Shown: positions 26,219-34,801 of the stretch, in pieces | Layout: every line of letters starts with the position of its first letter | Position numbering within the stretch: position 1 is the first letter of the stretch | Assembly (NCBI RefSeq): GCF_040545425.1 | Contig: NZ_JBEPLW010000010.1 | Reading direction: 5' to 3' (one strand) | Length of the DNA: 64,000 nt | From: Bhargavaea ullalensis | GTDB lineage: Bacteria > Bacillota > Bacilli > Bacillales_A > Planococcaceae | Notes under the pieces: model-generated | What the model saw: only the letters and a program-made list of their open reading frames with translations | What the model was told of the DNA's origin: nothing | The model's database searches: none | Position numbers and translations under genes: made by a program

Positions 26219-26995
26219 ATGCTCGTCAATGAAGAACAGTGGGCGGAAATCCCGCTTTTGCATGTATACCCGGAAACCGGCGGGGAATCAGCCCCGACCG
26301 TCATTTTCCTGCACGGATTCACGAGTGCGAAAGAACATAACCTCCATTACGCCTACAATCTGGCCGGTCGCGGCATCCGCGTCCTCCTGCCGGACGCCCA
26401 CCTGCACGGCGTCAGAGACGAAGGGCTGGACGAGGTGCAGCTCAGCCTCCGTTTCTGGGAGACCGTCCTGACGACGATTGAAGAAGTCGGGAAGCTGAAA
26501 GAAGAACTGGCGGAGCGGTTCCCCGACAGCCGGATGTTCGGGCTCGCCGGCACGTCGATGGGCGGCATCGAAACGCTCGGCTGCCTCAGGGCCTATGACT
26601 GGATCGATGCGGCCGGTGTCATGATGGGCACGCCCGGGTTCGTCAAGCTGGCAAAGGCCCAGATGGCCCAGTATGAGAGCCGCGGCTTCAAGATTCCGCT
26701 CACAAAAGAAGAACGCTCGGCCATGCTCGATACGCTCGCCCGGTTTGATTTGACGAAAGACCGCAAAGCGCTCGCCCGGCGCCCGGTTTATTTCTGGCAC
26801 GGCATGAATGACGAAACTGTTCCGTTCAAGCCGACAGCGAATTTCATTGAAGCGTGCAGGCCGGATTACGAAGACGTTCCGGAACGCCTGAAGTTCACGG
26901 CCGACCGCAATGCTGGGCACGGCGTCTCCCGGACCGGCATGCTGGAATGTACGGATTGGCTTGCAACCCATTTGAATGATGGCACGCCCGTCTGA
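26219..26995 (+). CDS. yitV: Alpha/beta hydrolase, YitV-like esterase
   Basis: The 258-residue cytosolic alpha/beta hydrolase has an oxyanion segment IFLHGFTSAKE (about 30-40), the nucleophile elbow GLAGTSMGGIE (GxSxG, Ser near 112) and a C-terminal catalytic His in NAGHGVSRTG. The substrate is unknown. ATG 26219 is preferred over TTG 26213 because AGGAAG is correctly spaced. It is paired with yitW, as in B. subtilis, which supports the name. Confidence 0.85.
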   Translation: MLVNEEQWAEIPLLHVYPETGGESAPTVIFLHGFTSAKEHNLHYAYNLAGRGIRVLLPDAHLHGVRDEGLDEVQLSLRFWETVLTTIEEVGKLKEELAERFPDSRMFGLAGTSMGGIETLGCLRAYDWIDAAGVMMGTPGFVKLAKAQMAQYESRGFKIPLTKEERSAMLDTLARFDLTKDRKALARRPVYFWHGMNDETVPFKPTANFIEACRPDYEDVPERLKFTADRNAGHGVSRTGMLECTDWLATHLNDGTPV

Positions 26996-27032
26996 TATGA
27001 TGAAGGAAATACAGAACGGAAGGGGTATCACG

Positions 27033-27341
27033 ATGGAACAGGAGATGAAAGACAGCCTGATGGGCGCGCTCGAGAACGTTATCGACCCCGAGCTCGGGAT
27101 CGACATCGTCAACCTCGGTCTCGTCTATGACGTTGATATGGACGATGCCGGGAAAGTTGACGTGACGATGACGCTCACGTCGCTCGGCTGCCCGCTTGGA
27201 CCGATGATCGTCGACAACATCAAGCGTGAACTGGCAGAACTGCCGGAAGTGAAAGAAACCGAGGTGCACATCGTCTGGAGCCCGCCGTGGTCCAAAGAAA
27301 TGATGTCCCGCTACGCGAAAATCGCACTCGGCGTTCGATGA
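27033..27341 (+). CDS. yitW: MIP18/DUF59 iron-sulfur assembly factor, YitW-like
   Basis: The 102-residue protein is a single DUF59 domain. It contains NVIDPELGIDIVNLGLVYDV and the reactive-Cys region TSLGCPLGPMI. SufT and YitW-type proteins help mature iron-sulfur proteins together with SUF. The reading frame continues upstream, but ATG 27033 follows GGAAGGGG and matches family length. It lies 37 bases after yitV and is closed by a strong terminator. Confidence 0.88.
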   Translation: MEQEMKDSLMGALENVIDPELGIDIVNLGLVYDVDMDDAGKVDVTMTLTSLGCPLGPMIVDNIKRELAELPEVKETEVHIVWSPPWSKEMMSRYAKIALGVR

Positions 27342-27353
27342 GAATACAGCATG

Positions 27354-27390
27354 GCGGATCCGCAGATTGAATGCGGATCCGCTTTTTTAT
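27354..27390 (+). terminator. Terminator after yitW
   Basis: The palindromic GCGGATCCGC occurs at 27354-27363 and again at 27373-27382, pairing as a 10-bp stem followed by TTTTTTAT. Confidence 0.88.
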
Positions 27391-27402
27391 TGGCCGGAAT
27401 GA

Positions 27403-27465
27403 GATAAAGATAACGCTTGCGGCGATAAAGATAACGCTTCGCCCGATAAAGATAACGCTCCCCGT
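27403..27465. repeat. Array B: three 21-base units, core GATAAAGATAACGCT
   Basis: Units start at 27403, 27424 and 27445, an exact 21-base step, each reading GATAAAGATAACGCT then about six variable bases. This is the same core as array A, 19 kb away. Both arrays stand directly behind a terminator and both end in a related tail (CTCCCCGTAAAACCGCT here, CTCACCGAAATTCCGCT there). The clpB promoter begins 75 bases downstream. Confidence 0.9.
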
Positions 27466-27540
27466 AAAACCGCTTTTAATTCCAAGAAAACAAGGGAACC
27501 CGGGCTGCGAGGCGGCGAACTTCCCGGCCGTGCGTTTCGC

Positions 27541-27569
27541 TTTACCCTGGACAGGGAAAAGCATATAAT
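27541..27569 (+). promoter_or_regulatory. Sigma-A promoter for clpB
   Basis: TTTACC (27541-27546) and a consensus TATAAT (27564-27569) are separated by 17 bases. The CtsR-type operator begins 7 bases downstream, covering the predicted transcription start. Confidence 0.75.
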
Positions 27570-27575
27570 GGAATT

Positions 27576-27608
27576 AGTCAAACATGGTCAAAGGCAAACA
27601 AGGTCAAA
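27576..27608 (+). promoter_or_regulatory. CtsR-type heat-shock operator
   Basis: AGTCAAA (27576-27582), CAT, GGTCAAA (27586-27592) match the CtsR tandem-heptad operator (RGTCAAA-N3-RGTCAAA). A third heptad GGTCAAA follows at 27602-27608. Because this overlaps the first in-frame ATG at 27584, that ATG is part of the operator and not the translation start. Confidence 0.85.
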
Positions 27609-27628
27609 CAACAGGGGTGAAGGCGAAT

Positions 27629-29770
27629 ATGCAAATGAACATGCAGCAGGAAGATCAGCGAAGCCCGCTTGAGCAGTTCGGCCGCAACTTGATCGAACAG
27701 GTGAAGGAAGGGAAGATGGACCCGGTGATCGGGCGGGATCAGGAAATCCGTGATGTGATCCGGATTCTTTCACGGAAAACGAAAAACAACCCGGTTCTCA
27801 TCGGGGAACCGGGTGTCGGGAAGACGGCGATCGTGGAAGGGCTTGCCCAGCGGATCGTCAAAAAAGACGTGCCGGAAGGACTGAAGGACCGTGAACTGTA
27901 TGAGCTGGACATGAGCGCGCTCGTGGCCGGCGCCAAATACCGGGGTGAATTCGAGGAGCGGCTGAAAGGCGTGCTCAAGCAAGTGAAGGACAGTGACGGC
28001 GGCATTATCCTGTTCATCGACGAACTCCACACGATTGTCGGTGCAGGGCGGACCGAAGGCTCGATGGACGCCGGAAACATGCTGAAGCCGATGCTCGCGC
28101 GGGGTGAGCTCCATTGCATCGGGGCGACGACGCTCGACGAATACCGGATGTACATTGAAAAGGATCCTGCGCTTGAGCGGCGTTTCCAGCAGGTTTATGT
28201 CCAGGAGCCGACCGTCGAGGATACGATTTCCATCCTGCGGGGATTGAAAGAACGGTTTGAGCTCCACCACGGCGTCCGGATCCATGACCGTGCGCTCGTC
28301 GCGGCGGCCGCGCTGTCCGACCGCTACCTCACCGAGCGTTTCCTGCCGGACAAGGCAATCGACCTCGTCGACGAGGCAAGCGCGCTCATCCGCACGGAAA
28401 TCGACTCGATGCCGCAGGAACTCGATGAAGTAACGCGGCGCATCATGCAGCTTGAGATCGAGGAACAGGCGCTCATGATGGAAAAAGACGAACGGAGCCA
28501 GGCCCGTCTCGAAAGCCTGCGTGCGGAGTTGGAAGAGCTCCGGACGTCGACGGCAGACATGCGCGAACGCTGGGAAAAAGAAAAGGAAGCGATCCGTGAA
28601 ATCCAGTCGAAGCGTGAAGAACTCGACCGGTACCGGCGGGATCTGGAAGATGCGGAAAACCGCTATGACCTGAACAAGGCAGCCGAACTCCGCCACGGCC
28701 GGATTCCTCAGGCCGAGAAGGAGCTTGCAGAACTTGAGGCGCCGCTCACCGGAGAAGAAAACCGGCTGCTCCGTGAAGAAGTGACCGAAGACGAAATTTC
28801 CGAGATTGTCGCACGCTGGACGGGCATCCCGGTCGCCAAACTCGTCGAAGGTGAGCGGGAGAAGCTGCTGCGCCTGAAGGAAACGCTTGAACAGCGAGTC
28901 ATCGGCCAGGATGATGCCGTCCGGCTCGTCACCGAAGCCGTTTGGCGGGCAAGATCGGGCATCAAGGACCCGCACCGGCCGATCGGATCGTTCCTGTTCC
29001 TCGGACCGACAGGCGTCGGGAAAACCGAACTGGCAAAAACGATCGCAGCCACGCTGTTTGATTCGGAAGCGCACTTCATCCGGATCGACATGTCCGAATA
29101 CATGGAGAAGCATTCGGTTTCCCGGCTTGTCGGGGCGCCTCCGGGCTATGTCGGATTCGAGGAAGGCGGCCAGCTGACGGAAGCCGTGCGGCGCAACCCG
29201 TACTCGGTCGTTCTCCTCGACGAAATTGAAAAAGCGCACCCGGATGTTGCGAACATCCTTCTCCAGGCGCTTGACGACGGACGGATCACCGACAGCCAGG
29301 GACGCAATGTCGATTTCACAAACACGATCATCATCATGACGTCCAACATCGGCTCAGAGCTGCTCCTCCGCATGGAAGGCGAAGAAGAGCATGCGGTGGA
29401 AGACCTGATCATGGCGGAGCTGAAGCGGCACTTCAAGCCGGAATTGCTGAACCGGATGGACGACATCGTCATCTTCCAATCGCTCAAAGGAGACGATTTC
29501 CGCAGGATCGCCCAAAAGATGCTCGACGACCTGGCACGGCGTGTCGCATCACAGGGAATCGAACTCACATTCGGCGACGGCCTCCTCGACTGGATTGTCG
29601 CGGAGGGAACGGACCCTGACTTCGGCGCACGGCCGCTCAAGCGGTTCATCCAGCGCCATGTTGAAACGGCGGTCGCCCACGGGCTCATCCAGGGCGGTTA
29701 TACCGAAGGAGACCGGATCCGCGCCGAACTGTCGGACGGAACGGTCGTCCTCCATAAACTCGGTGAATAA
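27629..29770 (+). CDS. clpB: ClpB disaggregase lacking the N-terminal domain
   Basis: AAA+ unfoldase that rescues aggregated proteins with DnaK. The 713 residues begin directly at the first ATPase domain (SPLEQFGRNL, then Walker A GEPGVGKT near 68). A full-length coiled-coil middle domain of ClpB type follows (about 275-395, starting DSMPQELDEVTRRIMQLE). The second ATPase domain has GPTGVGKTE and SVSRLVGAPPGYVG. The roughly 150-residue substrate-binding N-domain is absent, as is the ClpE zinc finger. The M-domain length rules out ClpC and ClpE. ATG 27629 has AGGGGTGA 8 bases ahead. CtsR control is expected. Confidence 0.88.
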   Translation: MQMNMQQEDQRSPLEQFGRNLIEQVKEGKMDPVIGRDQEIRDVIRILSRKTKNNPVLIGEPGVGKTAIVEGLAQRIVKKDVPEGLKDRELYELDMSALVAGAKYRGEFEERLKGVLKQVKDSDGGIILFIDELHTIVGAGRTEGSMDAGNMLKPMLARGELHCIGATTLDEYRMYIEKDPALERRFQQVYVQEPTVEDTISILRGLKERFELHHGVRIHDRALVAAAALSDRYLTERFLPDKAIDLVDEASALIRTEIDSMPQELDEVTRRIMQLEIEEQALMMEKDERSQARLESLRAELEELRTSTADMRERWEKEKEAIREIQSKREELDRYRRDLEDAENRYDLNKAAELRHGRIPQAEKELAELEAPLTGEENRLLREEVTEDEISEIVARWTGIPVAKLVEGEREKLLRLKETLEQRVIGQDDAVRLVTEAVWRARSGIKDPHRPIGSFLFLGPTGVGKTELAKTIAATLFDSEAHFIRIDMSEYMEKHSVSRLVGAPPGYVGFEEGGQLTEAVRRNPYSVVLLDEIEKAHPDVANILLQALDDGRITDSQGRNVDFTNTIIIMTSNIGSELLLRMEGEEEHAVEDLIMAELKRHFKPELLNRMDDIVIFQSLKGDDFRRIAQKMLDDLARRVASQGIELTFGDGLLDWIVAEGTDPDFGARPLKRFIQRHVETAVAHGLIQGGYTEGDRIRAELSDGTVVLHKLGE

Positions 29771-29777
29771 AAAACAT

Positions 29778-29816
29778 AAAAACCGTTCTCCGCAATCAAG
29801 CGGGGAACGGTTTTTT
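29778..29816 (+). terminator. Terminator after clpB
   Basis: AAACCGTTCTCCGC pairs with GCGGGGAACGGTTT (one G-T), ending TTTTTT. The minus strand also has an A/T-rich end, so it may serve yjzD too. Confidence 0.82.
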
Positions 29817-29820
29817 GCGT

Positions 29821-30018
29821 TCATGCATCGTAATCCGGTGTGGACTCTGTCGGCAGGATCGCCGAAACGATGAAAACGAGAATTGAAAGAACGACCGAGA
29901 CGATGGCGCCAAGTGCAAAGTCGAACGGCACGTCATTGATCGAGCTGACCACGTAGTTCAGCATCGTGACGAGCACGAATGACCATACGAATGTCATGAT
30001 GTATTGCATGAATTTCAC
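29821..30018 (-). CDS. yjzD: Small membrane protein YjzD (DUF2929)
   Basis: The 65-residue protein has two membrane helices (YIMTFVWSFVLVTMLNYVV; ALGAIVSVVLSILVFIVSAI) and a short acidic tail. Sequence pattern and location, divergent and just upstream of fabH, match B. subtilis YjzD of the DUF2929 family. Its function is unknown. GAGGTGAAATTC precedes the start on the minus strand. Confidence 0.75.
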   Translation of the reverse strand: MKFMQYIMTFVWSFVLVTMLNYVVSSINDVPFDFALGAIVSVVLSILVFIVSAILPTESTPDYDA

Positions 30019-30119
30019 CTCTGCGCGGAAATTTCCTTTTTCATCATATCACACCGCGGCGCAGCGGGAAAGCGAGATTCCGGGCTTTGGCCGGATGTTC
30101 GGTTTCTCCGGTCAAGAAG

Positions 30120-30148
30120 TTGTCAAAACCGCACCCGCTGTGTTAAAT
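30120..30148 (+). promoter_or_regulatory. Sigma-A promoter for fabH-fabF
   Basis: TTGTCA (30120-30125) and TTAAAT (30143-30148) are 17 bases apart. The -10 abuts the FapR-type operator. Confidence 0.6.
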
Positions 30149-30164
30149 TGTTACCAGGTGCTAA
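30148..30164 (+). promoter_or_regulatory. FapR-type operator
   Basis: TTGTTACC-A-GGTGCTAA is a 17-bp imperfect inverted repeat close to the FapR consensus TTAGTACC-N-GGTACTAA. It overlaps the end of the -10 and the transcription start. FapR represses fatty-acid synthesis genes until malonyl-CoA accumulates, so this site would tie fabH-fabF to malonyl-CoA. Confidence 0.75.
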
Positions 30165-30194
30165 TAGATGATAATAAAGAAAAGGGGTTAAGGA

Positions 30195-31127
30195 ATGGGC
30201 GTAGGAATGATCGGAATCGGGAAATGCGTTCCGGAAAACGTGCTGACAAATGCTGACCTGGAAAAGCGGCTCGACACTTCTGACGAATGGATCCGCACAC
30301 GGACGGGGATCGAGGAGCGGCGGATTGCCGGAGACGACATGGACACGTCGGACATGGCTTACCGGGCAGCCCTGGAAGCCATCCGTGATTCCGGCATCTC
30401 CCCGGAACAGATCGGCCTCATCATCGTGGCGACCGTCACGCCCGACAGGCCGTTCCCGAGCGTGTCGACACAGCTGCAGGACCAGCTGGGCGCAACCCAT
30501 GCGGCAGCGATGGATATCTCGGCCGCATGCGCGGGATTCATGTACGGCACGGCAACGGCGATGCAGTTCGTCGAATCCGGGACCTATGAATATGTTCTCG
30601 TCGTCGGCGTTGAAAAGCTATCGAAAATCACCGACTGGGAAGACCGCAACACAGCCGTCCTGTTCGGAGACGGGGCAGGGGCAGCCGTCATCGGCCGTGT
30701 GTCGGAAGGCAAGGGCATCCTCGCGTTTGAACTCGGGGCAGACGGTTCGGGCGGCAAGCATCTTTACCAGGACAAATATCTGCATATGAACGGGCGGGAA
30801 GTGTTTAAATTCGCTGTCCGGCAGATGGGTGAGTCTGCGCTGGCCGTTTTGGACAAGGCCGGCCTTACCAAAGAGGACGCGGACTATCTGATCCCGCACC
30901 AGGCCAACATACGAATTATGGAAGCCTCGCGCGAACGCCTCGGACTTCCGCCGGAGAAAATGTCCAAGCGCATCCATAAATACGGCAACACTTCCTCCGC
31001 CTCCATTCCGATTGCTCTCTGTGATGAGGTGGCGGACGGAAATGTCCAAGACGGCGACGTCATCGTGCTCGTCGGGTTCGGCGGCGGGCTCACATGGGGC
31101 GCGCTCGCCATCCGCTGGGGAAAATAA
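30195..31127 (+). CDS. fabH: 3-oxoacyl-ACP synthase III
   Basis: Starts fatty-acid synthesis by condensing acyl-CoA with malonyl-ACP. The 310 residues carry the Cys-His-Asn triad: Cys112 in DISAACAGFMYG, His in YLIPHQANIRI and Asn in YGNTSSASIPI. Length and the start MGVGMIGIGKCVPE fit FabHA. It lies 60 bases before fabF in the order known from B. subtilis and is preceded by a FapR-type operator. Confidence 0.95.
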   Translation: MGVGMIGIGKCVPENVLTNADLEKRLDTSDEWIRTRTGIEERRIAGDDMDTSDMAYRAALEAIRDSGISPEQIGLIIVATVTPDRPFPSVSTQLQDQLGATHAAAMDISAACAGFMYGTATAMQFVESGTYEYVLVVGVEKLSKITDWEDRNTAVLFGDGAGAAVIGRVSEGKGILAFELGADGSGGKHLYQDKYLHMNGREVFKFAVRQMGESALAVLDKAGLTKEDADYLIPHQANIRIMEASRERLGLPPEKMSKRIHKYGNTSSASIPIALCDEVADGNVQDGDVIVLVGFGGGLTWGALAIRWGK

Positions 31128-31187
31128 CTTGCACACATCCAACGAAGTGAACCCAACATATATAACGATCAAAGAGAAGGAAGGGAA

Positions 31188-32438
31188 ATGATGATGGAGA
31201 AAAGACGTGTGGTCATCACAGGAGTCGGTGTCATCAGTCCAGTCGGAAATGATGCGCCGACGGCATGGACTTCGATCAAAGAAGGGAAATCCGGAGTCGG
31301 CCCGCTGACGAGGCTGGACCGTGAATTGTTCCCCGCAAAAGTCGCGGCTGAAGTAAAGGACTTCGACATCGAGCAGTACATTCAGAAAAAGGAAGCCCGC
31401 AAAATGGACCGTTTCACCCACTATGCGCTGGCGGCCGCCTTCGAGGCGCTTGAGGATGCGGGCCTGCCGCGCCGGCTCGACGATGAGACAGCCCTCCGCA
31501 CAGGCGTCTGGATCGGCTCGGGCATCGGCGGCATGGAAACCCATGAACAGCAGTTCAAGACATTCCAGGAGCGCGGATACCGCCGCGTGAGTCCGTTCTT
31601 CGTCCCGATGATGATTCCGGACATGGCAGCGGGCCAGGTGTCGATCTATACGAACGCCAAGGGCATCAACTCCTGCACGGTCACCGCCTGCGCATCCGGC
31701 GCCAATTCGATCGGCGACGCCTATGAAGCGATTGCGCGCGGCGATGCGGACATGATGATCACAGGCGGCGCGGAAGCCCCAATCACGACGATGGCGGTTG
31801 CCGGCTTCTGTGCAAACACGGCATTGACAACAAACGCGGATCCCGAGACGGCTTCGCGCCCGTTTGATGCGGACCGCGACGGCTTCGTCATCGGAGAAGG
31901 CGCCGGCATCCTGATCATGGAAGACTACGACCGGGCGAAAGCGCGCGGAGCGAAGATTTACGCGGAAATCATCGGTTACGGTTCGACAGGAGATGCACAC
32001 CATATCACGGCACCAGCTCCGGAAGGGGAAGGGGCAGCGCGTGCGATGGCCCAGGCGCTTCAAAAGGCCGGCGTCACTCCTGATCAGGTCGATTACATCA
32101 ATGCGCACGGCACGAGCACGCCGTACAATGATGAATTCGAGACCGACGCGGTGAAGAACGTCTTTGGCGAGCATGCCTACAAACTGGCGATGAGCTCGAC
32201 CAAGTCGATGACCGGGCACTTGCTCGGCGCTGCAGGCGGCGTGGAAGCCGTCTTTACGGCACTTGCCCTCCGCGACGGGATCATGCCGCCGACGACCAAC
32301 TACAAGACTCCGGATCCTGCATGCGATCTGGATTACGTGACGGACGGCGCACGCGAAGCCGACATCCGCTATGCCATGAGCAACTCGCTCGGTTTCGGCG
32401 GTCATAATGTTTCCTTGCTCTTCAAGAAAGCGGAATGA
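31188..32438 (+). CDS. fabF: 3-oxoacyl-ACP synthase II
   Basis: Elongating condensing enzyme of type II fatty-acid synthesis. The 416 residues contain the nucleophile Cys in SCTVTACASGANS and the two His in INAHGTSTPYND and KSMTGHLLGAAGG, the Cys-His-His triad. Three in-frame ATGs lie at 31188, 31191 and 31194; AGAAGGAAGGG fits any of them. It is the second gene of the fabH-fabF operon, ended by a terminator. Confidence 0.95.
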   Translation: MMMEKRRVVITGVGVISPVGNDAPTAWTSIKEGKSGVGPLTRLDRELFPAKVAAEVKDFDIEQYIQKKEARKMDRFTHYALAAAFEALEDAGLPRRLDDETALRTGVWIGSGIGGMETHEQQFKTFQERGYRRVSPFFVPMMIPDMAAGQVSIYTNAKGINSCTVTACASGANSIGDAYEAIARGDADMMITGGAEAPITTMAVAGFCANTALTTNADPETASRPFDADRDGFVIGEGAGILIMEDYDRAKARGAKIYAEIIGYGSTGDAHHITAPAPEGEGAARAMAQALQKAGVTPDQVDYINAHGTSTPYNDEFETDAVKNVFGEHAYKLAMSSTKSMTGHLLGAAGGVEAVFTALALRDGIMPPTTNYKTPDPACDLDYVTDGAREADIRYAMSNSLGFGGHNVSLLFKKAE

Positions 32439-32454
32439 TTCATATGGAGCGAAA

Positions 32455-32487
32455 GTCCCGGACCATTTAAAGGTCCGGGGCTTTTTT
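32455..32487 (+). terminator. Terminator after fabF
   Basis: CCCGGACC and GGTCCGGG pair around ATTTAAA, followed by GCTTTTTT. Confidence 0.88.
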
Positions 32488-32653
32488 GGTGCTTCGGCCT
32501 CTTCTACTGCTATAGGAAAAACGCCCCTGTAAGATATTATCCTTAGAGAATGTTAATTCAGAAAATAAAGCTCAAAACATTGATATGACAGCGTTTTTCA
32601 AATGAATGAAACCTTTTTCCGATTGCATTAAAATAGGAAATTCAAAAAATACC

Positions 32654-32682
32654 TTGCGTATGTAATCTTTTTGTAATAAAAT
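32654..32682 (+). promoter_or_regulatory. Sigma-A promoter for appDFABC
   Basis: TTGCGT (32654-32659) and TAAAAT (32677-32682) are 17 bases apart within an AT-rich 200-base leader (32500-32720) that contrasts with the GC-rich genes. Such AT-rich regions often bind CodY or AbrB-like regulators, but no site is distinct. Confidence 0.55.
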
Positions 32683-32729
32683 TTAGCAAGAACGAAATAA
32701 CAGAAAAATAGAAATCTTGAGGTGTAATA

Positions 32730-33761
32730 ATGACAGCCAAACAAGCCACAACCAAGCAAACACCTCTCCTCGAGGTTCACAATCTCCAGACCGGTTTTAA
32801 AATCGGCAAAGAATATTTCAACGCAGTCGAAGGTGTCTCGTTCAACGTGGAACGAAAACAGATCGTCGGCATCGTCGGCGAATCCGGCTGCGGCAAGAGC
32901 GTCATGTCGCTGTCGATCATGCACCTGCTCCCGCAGGGGATCGGCAAGATCCGGGGCGGCGAAATCCTGTTTGAAGGACAGGACATCGTTGACCATGACG
33001 AAAAGAAGATGAACGGCATCCGGGGAAAAGACATCTCGATGATTTTCCAGGAACCGATGACTTCCCTCAACCCGGTATTTACGATCGGTTATCAAATTTC
33101 CGAAGTGCTGCTCAACCACCAAGACCTCAACAAGAGCGAGGCCCGGGCGAAAGCGGTTACATTGCTGAAAAACGTCGGCATCCCGCGTGCCGAGCAGATC
33201 GTGGACGAGTATCCCCACCAGCTCTCCGGCGGGATGCGCCAGCGGGTGATGATCGCCATGGCGATCGCCTGCCAGCCCAAGCTCCTGATCGCCGATGAGC
33301 CGACTACCGCGCTTGACGTGACCGTGCAGGCGCAGATCCTCGAACTTCTGAAGAACATCCAGGAAGTGAACGACATGTCCATCATGCTCATCACGCACGA
33401 CCTGGGCGTCGTGGCGGAAATCTGTGACGTCGTGCTCGTCATGTATGCCGGGAAGATCGTCGAGCGCGCAACGGTGGAAGAACTGTTTGAAAATCCGAAA
33501 CATCCCTATACCCAGCTGCTCATGCAGGCCATTCCGAAAATGGAGGAAGAGCGGGAGCGTCTGGCGACGATCGAGGGGCTCGTCCCGGCGATCAAAGACA
33601 TGCCGGCCGTTGGTTGCCGGTTTGCAAACCGCTGTCCGAAAGCGATGCCGGAATGCATGCAGGTGACGCCTCAGCTCGGGGAATCAGCTGCGGAGCATGA
33701 AGTGGCCTGCCTCCTCTATGAAGAAAGCTGGCCGAAAGAAGAAAGAGTGGGTGCGCGATGA
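32730..33761 (+). CDS. appD: Oligopeptide ABC transporter ATPase AppD
   Basis: First ATPase of an oligopeptide importer. The 343 residues have Walker A GESGCGKS (near 50), signature LSGGMRQRVMIAMA and Walker B LLIADEPTTALD. The C-terminal oligopeptide extension carries the cysteines seen in CRFANRCPKAMPEC, which typically bind an iron-sulfur cluster. GAGGTG precedes the start. The gene order D-F-A-B-C and the position after fabHF match the B. subtilis app operon, not opp. Confidence 0.88.
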   Translation: MTAKQATTKQTPLLEVHNLQTGFKIGKEYFNAVEGVSFNVERKQIVGIVGESGCGKSVMSLSIMHLLPQGIGKIRGGEILFEGQDIVDHDEKKMNGIRGKDISMIFQEPMTSLNPVFTIGYQISEVLLNHQDLNKSEARAKAVTLLKNVGIPRAEQIVDEYPHQLSGGMRQRVMIAMAIACQPKLLIADEPTTALDVTVQAQILELLKNIQEVNDMSIMLITHDLGVVAEICDVVLVMYAGKIVERATVEELFENPKHPYTQLLMQAIPKMEEERERLATIEGLVPAIKDMPAVGCRFANRCPKAMPECMQVTPQLGESAAEHEVACLLYEESWPKEERVGAR

Positions 33762-34765
33762 CAACAAAAGATCTGACAGAACAAGGAAAAACGAACAAGG
33801 AGCGCGAAAACCTTCTTGAAGTGAAAAATCTGAAGATGTACTACCCGATCCACGGCGGATTTTTCAAGCATGTCGTCGGGAACGTCAAAGCCGTGGACGA
33901 TGTCTCCTTTTCAATCAAAAAAGGCGAGACGATGGGACTTGTCGGCGAATCCGGCTGCGGAAAGTCGACGACCGGCCGTGCACTTCTCCGGCTTCTCAAA
34001 CCGACGGGGGGCCAGATCCTCTTCGACGGCGAGGACATCACGAAGATCGGCGGGTCCCGGCTCCGGAAAACACGCCAGGATCTCCAGATGGTCTTCCAGG
34101 ATCCATACGCATCGCTGAACCCGATGCAGATGGTCGGGGACATCATCGCAGAGCCGATCCTCAACTTTGAACGCCGCAACAAAAAAGAACTTGAGAAATA
34201 CGTCAAGTCTCTTCTCGCCCGTGTGGGTCTGCCGGAATCGGCTTACTATAAATACGCTCATGAGTTCTCGGGCGGCCAGCGCCAGCGGATCGGCATTGCG
34301 CGTGCACTCGCGCTCAATCCGAAGCTCATCATTGCGGACGAGCCGGTATCCGCGCTGGACGTCTCGGTACAGTCGCAAGTCTTGAACCTGCTGAAAGACC
34401 TCCAGCAGGAGTTCGACCTCACGTATCTGTTCATCGCCCACGACCTGAGCGTCGTCAAGCACATGAGCGATACGATCGGTGTCATGTATTTGGGCAATCT
34501 CGTCGAGGTTGCTTCAAATAAAGATCTTTACAGCGAGCCGCTTCACCCTTACACGCAGGCGCTCATCTCCGCGATTCCGGAGCCAGATCCGAAATTGCGG
34601 AAAGAGCGGATTGTGTTGCAAGGGGATGTGCCGAGCCCCGCGAACCCGCCGACCGGCTGCCCGTTCCATACGCGCTGCCCGATGGCACAGGAAATCTGTT
34701 CGCAGGAAAAGCCTCCTTTGAAGGAGGTGAGACCGGGTCATCACGTTGCGTGCGTCCTGTACTGA
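33758..34765 (+). CDS. appF: Oligopeptide ABC transporter ATPase AppF
   Basis: Second ATPase of the importer. The 335 residues show Walker A GESGCGKST, signature FSGGQRQRIGIARA, Walker B LIIADEPVSALD, and the C-terminal CPFHTRCPMAQEIC cysteine motif. Its start overlaps the appD stop by four bases (ATGA), which indicates coupled translation of the heterodimeric ATPase. Confidence 0.9.
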   Translation: MTTKDLTEQGKTNKERENLLEVKNLKMYYPIHGGFFKHVVGNVKAVDDVSFSIKKGETMGLVGESGCGKSTTGRALLRLLKPTGGQILFDGEDITKIGGSRLRKTRQDLQMVFQDPYASLNPMQMVGDIIAEPILNFERRNKKELEKYVKSLLARVGLPESAYYKYAHEFSGGQRQRIGIARALALNPKLIIADEPVSALDVSVQSQVLNLLKDLQQEFDLTYLFIAHDLSVVKHMSDTIGVMYLGNLVEVASNKDLYSEPLHPYTQALISAIPEPDPKLRKERIVLQGDVPSPANPPTGCPFHTRCPMAQEICSQEKPPLKEVRPGHHVACVLY

Positions 34766-34801
34766 TCAAAAAAATAATCTCTAAATGGGGGGTAAACAAG
34801 T

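Noticed and set aside
27584..27628. ATG 27584 as the clpB start
   Set aside because: It lies inside the CtsR-type operator and has no ribosome site; ATG 27629 has AGGGGTGA at proper spacing.
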